From Bacillota bacterium (lineage in GTDB: Bacteria > Bacillota > Clostridia > Christensenellales > SZUA-584): DNA of 64,000 nucleotides. The notes beneath the pieces were generated by a model. The model was not told the DNA's origin and did not search any database. It was given only the letters and a program-made list of their open reading frames with translations. The stretch is taken from NCBI GenBank assembly GCA_023436115.1, contig JAEZKQ010000024.1:124001-188000 (forward strand). Direction: 5' to 3'. Positions 62,235 through 64,000 of the stretch are shown piece by piece. Made by a program: the position numbers and the translations under genes. The first letter of the stretch is position 1. Every line of letters starts with the position of its first letter.

Positions 62235-62687
62235 ATGAAAAAAGTTTACGCTGACGAAAAATGGTGTCTCGGATGCGGATTGTGCAAGGTTTATTGCCGC
62301 ACATCGCATTCCCAGACTCTTGATATCATCAAAGCTCACAAATTCGAGTGCCCACGGCCTGTGGAACGGCTGCATATTGAAACAGGCGACAAAGTGAACT
62401 TTGCACTGCAATGCCGCCACTGCGACGATCCTAAATGCGTGCAGGCATGCATCACGGGTGCCATGCAGAAAGACCCCGAAACGGGACTCGTGCTCAACGA
62501 GACAGAGCGTTGTGTGGGTTGCTGGACGTGTGTGCTGGCTTGTCCGTTCGGCGCGATCGTGCGCGACGAAGGCAAAAAGAAAGTCGCGGCCAAGTGCGAC
62601 TTGTGCGCGCAGATGGGCGAGCCCGAGTGCGTGAAGCACTGCCCGAATAACGCGCTTAAATACGAGGACAGGGAGGAATCGCTATGA
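62235..62687 (+). CDS. Four-cluster ferredoxin subunit
   Basis: A 150-residue iron-sulphur protein of the HycB/DmsB electron-transfer type. Four Cys clusters are visible: CLGCGLCKVYC, CRHCDDPKCVQAC, CVGCWTCVLAC and CDLCAQMGEPECVKHC, each giving a 4Fe-4S site. It probably passes electrons from the FAD subunit encoded next to the FMN subunit encoded before it. GGGGGG is the ribosome binding site, and it overlaps the FAD gene by 4 bases. Confidence 0.9.
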   Translation: MKKVYADEKWCLGCGLCKVYCRTSHSQTLDIIKAHKFECPRPVERLHIETGDKVNFALQCRHCDDPKCVQACITGAMQKDPETGLVLNETERCVGCWTCVLACPFGAIVRDEGKKKVAAKCDLCAQMGEPECVKHCPNNALKYEDREESL

Positions 62688-63934
62688 AATACGTAATAAT
62701 CGGGAATTCCGCTGCAGCTGTGGGTTGCATAGAGGGGCTGCGCAAATGTGATAAGAGCGGTTCCATCACCGTGATATCGGACGAGAAGCATCATGTCTAC
62801 TCACGTCCTTTGATATCGTATTATCTGGCTGGCAAGGTGAAGCCGGAGAACATGGTATACCGCAAGAAGGATTTCTATGAGAAGAACAACGTCGTTTCGA
62901 TTCTCGGCCAGAAGGCTGTTTCGATCGACCCGAAAAAGAAAACCGTATCACTCAGCGGCGGCGACAGCGTGCCTTATGACAAGCTGCTGATCGCGACCGG
63001 GTCTTCCCCGTTTGTGCCGCCTACCGAAGGGCTTGCCGATCAGAGCAATGTGTTCACGTTCTTAAAGTATGACGATGCTTTGGGCATTGAAAAGCTGATC
63101 GATCCGCAGAGCCGCGTCGTGGTGGTGGGTGCAGGTCTTATCGGCCTCAAGGCTGCGGAAGGTCTTGCCCCTGTGACCGGCAGTGTGCACGTGGTCGAGC
63201 TTGCGCCGCGCGTGCTGCCCATGATACTCGACGAACAGGCGGCAGCGCCTGTACAAAAGCGCCTTGAAGAGAATAATATCACGTTCCATCTGGGCATGAC
63301 GGTAGCACAGGTCGTGGGAACCGAGCGTGTGGAGAAGGTGATACTCAAAGACGGCACCGAGCTTCCCTGCGACGTACTCGTGATGGGTGTCGGTGTTCGG
63401 CCCAACGTAGCGGAAGCCAAGGCGGCAGGCGTGGAAGTCAACCGCGGCATCATTATTGACGATGCCATGCGTACCAATGTGAAGGATATCTATGCGGCAG
63501 GCGACGTGACCGAGGCGGTCGATCTCGTGACAGGCGAGCGCAAGATCATGGCGCTATGGCCCAACGCGTATGCGCAAGGCCGGGCAGCGGCTTTCGACAT
63601 GTGCGGAAGCAAGGATGATTTTGGCGGCGTATTCCCGATGAACGCCGTCGGGTTCTTCGGGCTATCCATCATCACAGCGGGCGTACAGGGCGGCGAAGGC
63701 ACACAGGTGTTGGCAAAACGCAACGAGAAAACAGGCGCGGCACGAAGGTTCTATGTGAAGGACGACGTTCTTGTGGGTATGATACTCGTTGGAGATGTGG
63801 ACCGAGCCGGCATATACACGTATCTGATGAGCGAAAAAATACCGCTCTCAACGCTGGATAAGCCTTTGACGGACGACAATTTCGGCCTGAATGCGTTCGG
63901 ATACGAAAAAATGAAAGAGAGAATTTCTTCTTAA
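62684..63934 (+). CDS. FAD-dependent NAD(P)H oxidoreductase subunit
   Basis: A 416-residue flavoprotein of the pyridine nucleotide-disulphide oxidoreductase family (NADH oxidase/rubredoxin-reductase-like). The N-terminal FAD site is YVIIGNSAAAVGCIEGL, a second nucleotide site is VVVGAGLIGLKAAEGL, and the FAD-closing motif is DIYAAGDVTEA. No redox-active CxxxxC is seen. It should feed NAD(P)H electrons through the ferredoxin subunit into glutamate synthesis. It sits inside the operon with an ATGA overlap upstream and only 15 bases to the next gene. Confidence 0.88.
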   Translation: MKYVIIGNSAAAVGCIEGLRKCDKSGSITVISDEKHHVYSRPLISYYLAGKVKPENMVYRKKDFYEKNNVVSILGQKAVSIDPKKKTVSLSGGDSVPYDKLLIATGSSPFVPPTEGLADQSNVFTFLKYDDALGIEKLIDPQSRVVVVGAGLIGLKAAEGLAPVTGSVHVVELAPRVLPMILDEQAAAPVQKRLEENNITFHLGMTVAQVVGTERVEKVILKDGTELPCDVLVMGVGVRPNVAEAKAAGVEVNRGIIIDDAMRTNVKDIYAAGDVTEAVDLVTGERKIMALWPNAYAQGRAAAFDMCGSKDDFGGVFPMNAVGFFGLSIITAGVQGGEGTQVLAKRNEKTGAARRFYVKDDVLVGMILVGDVDRAGIYTYLMSEKIPLSTLDKPLTDDNFGLNAFGYEKMKERISS

Positions 63935-63949
63935 GGAGAGGGTTATATA

Positions 63950-64000
63950 ATGGATCTGATAGCTGGCGAAACCTATTATGCGATATTAAACAAGCAAATC
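63950..64000 (+). CDS. Probable GXGXG-domain glutamate synthase subunit (first 17 residues)
   Basis: ATG 63950, after GGAGAGGG, starts a frame of 17 residues to the window edge (MDLIAGETYYAILNKQI). The shape resembles the start of the stand-alone GXGXG subunit of split glutamate synthases, which often begins with an aspartate, a tyrosine pair and an LN-I stretch. Operon position supports this. The GXGXG repeats lie outside the window, so the call rests mostly on context. Confidence 0.55.
   Translation, partial: MDLIAGETYYAILNKQI

Overview
The window looks like chromosome of an anaerobic, endospore-forming, flagellated Firmicute of the class Clostridia. The signs are intrinsic terminators and AGGAGG-type ribosome binding sites throughout, a T-box leader, sigma-A and sigma-D (flagellar) promoters, spoVT, addAB, DnaD/DnaC-type primosome genes, the CheC/CheD chemotaxis branch, and a glutamate synthase split into single-domain, ferredoxin-linked subunits. 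Base composition is close to balanced. I see no prophage, insertion sequence, CRISPR array, tRNA or rRNA, so this is mostly core genome.

Region 1 (1-20 kb) is a motility and chemotaxis island. A long leftward run starts at a fliK-like gene and goes through an FlhB-tail protein, a CHAP-like peptidase candidate, fliD, fliS, a FlgN/FliT-like chaperone, yaaR, cheW, an MCP, cheR, cheB, a lytic transglycosylase, flgB, flgC, fliE, fliO, fliP, fliQ, fliR and the start of flhB. The rightward operon cheC-cheD-cheY-cheA-HD-GYP diverges from it. Two back-to-back sigma-D-type promoters with overlapping -35 boxes lie between the two, and a near-perfect sigma-D promoter sits in front of the transglycosylase-flgB part. 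The usual fliF-fliJ block is not between fliE and fliO.

Region 2 (20-41 kb) holds housekeeping and accessory genes: a UPF0145 protein, addAB (recombinational repair), an orphan 579-residue helical-repeat protein, a glycosyltransferase with an M29 aminopeptidase, a DUF3298 protein, tspO, a VOC protein, spoVT, an aconitase overlapping a split chromate transporter, a J-domain protein with a degenerate GGDEF-like tail, a nitroreductase with an SDR enzyme, and a CPBP protease.

Region 3 (41-53 kb) carries ileS under T-box control, a four-repeat DnaD-like protein with a DnaC-like loader behind an attenuator-like leader, pepF, a TIM-barrel isomerase, and the rpmH-rnpA-yidD-yidC-jag cluster. dnaA is not beside rpmH.

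Region 4 (53-64 kb) has a P2-type Ca2+ ATPase with a PHP phosphatase, a KtrB/KtrA potassium uptake pair, and a multi-subunit glutamate synthase operon (amidotransferase, FMN subunit, four-cluster ferredoxin, FAD oxidoreductase and the first codons of a GXGXG subunit). That operon is preceded by an AT-rich control region with three TTGCAA sites, a sigma-A promoter and a leader able to form competing terminator and antiterminator hairpins. This leader is my best candidate for an undescribed regulatory element.
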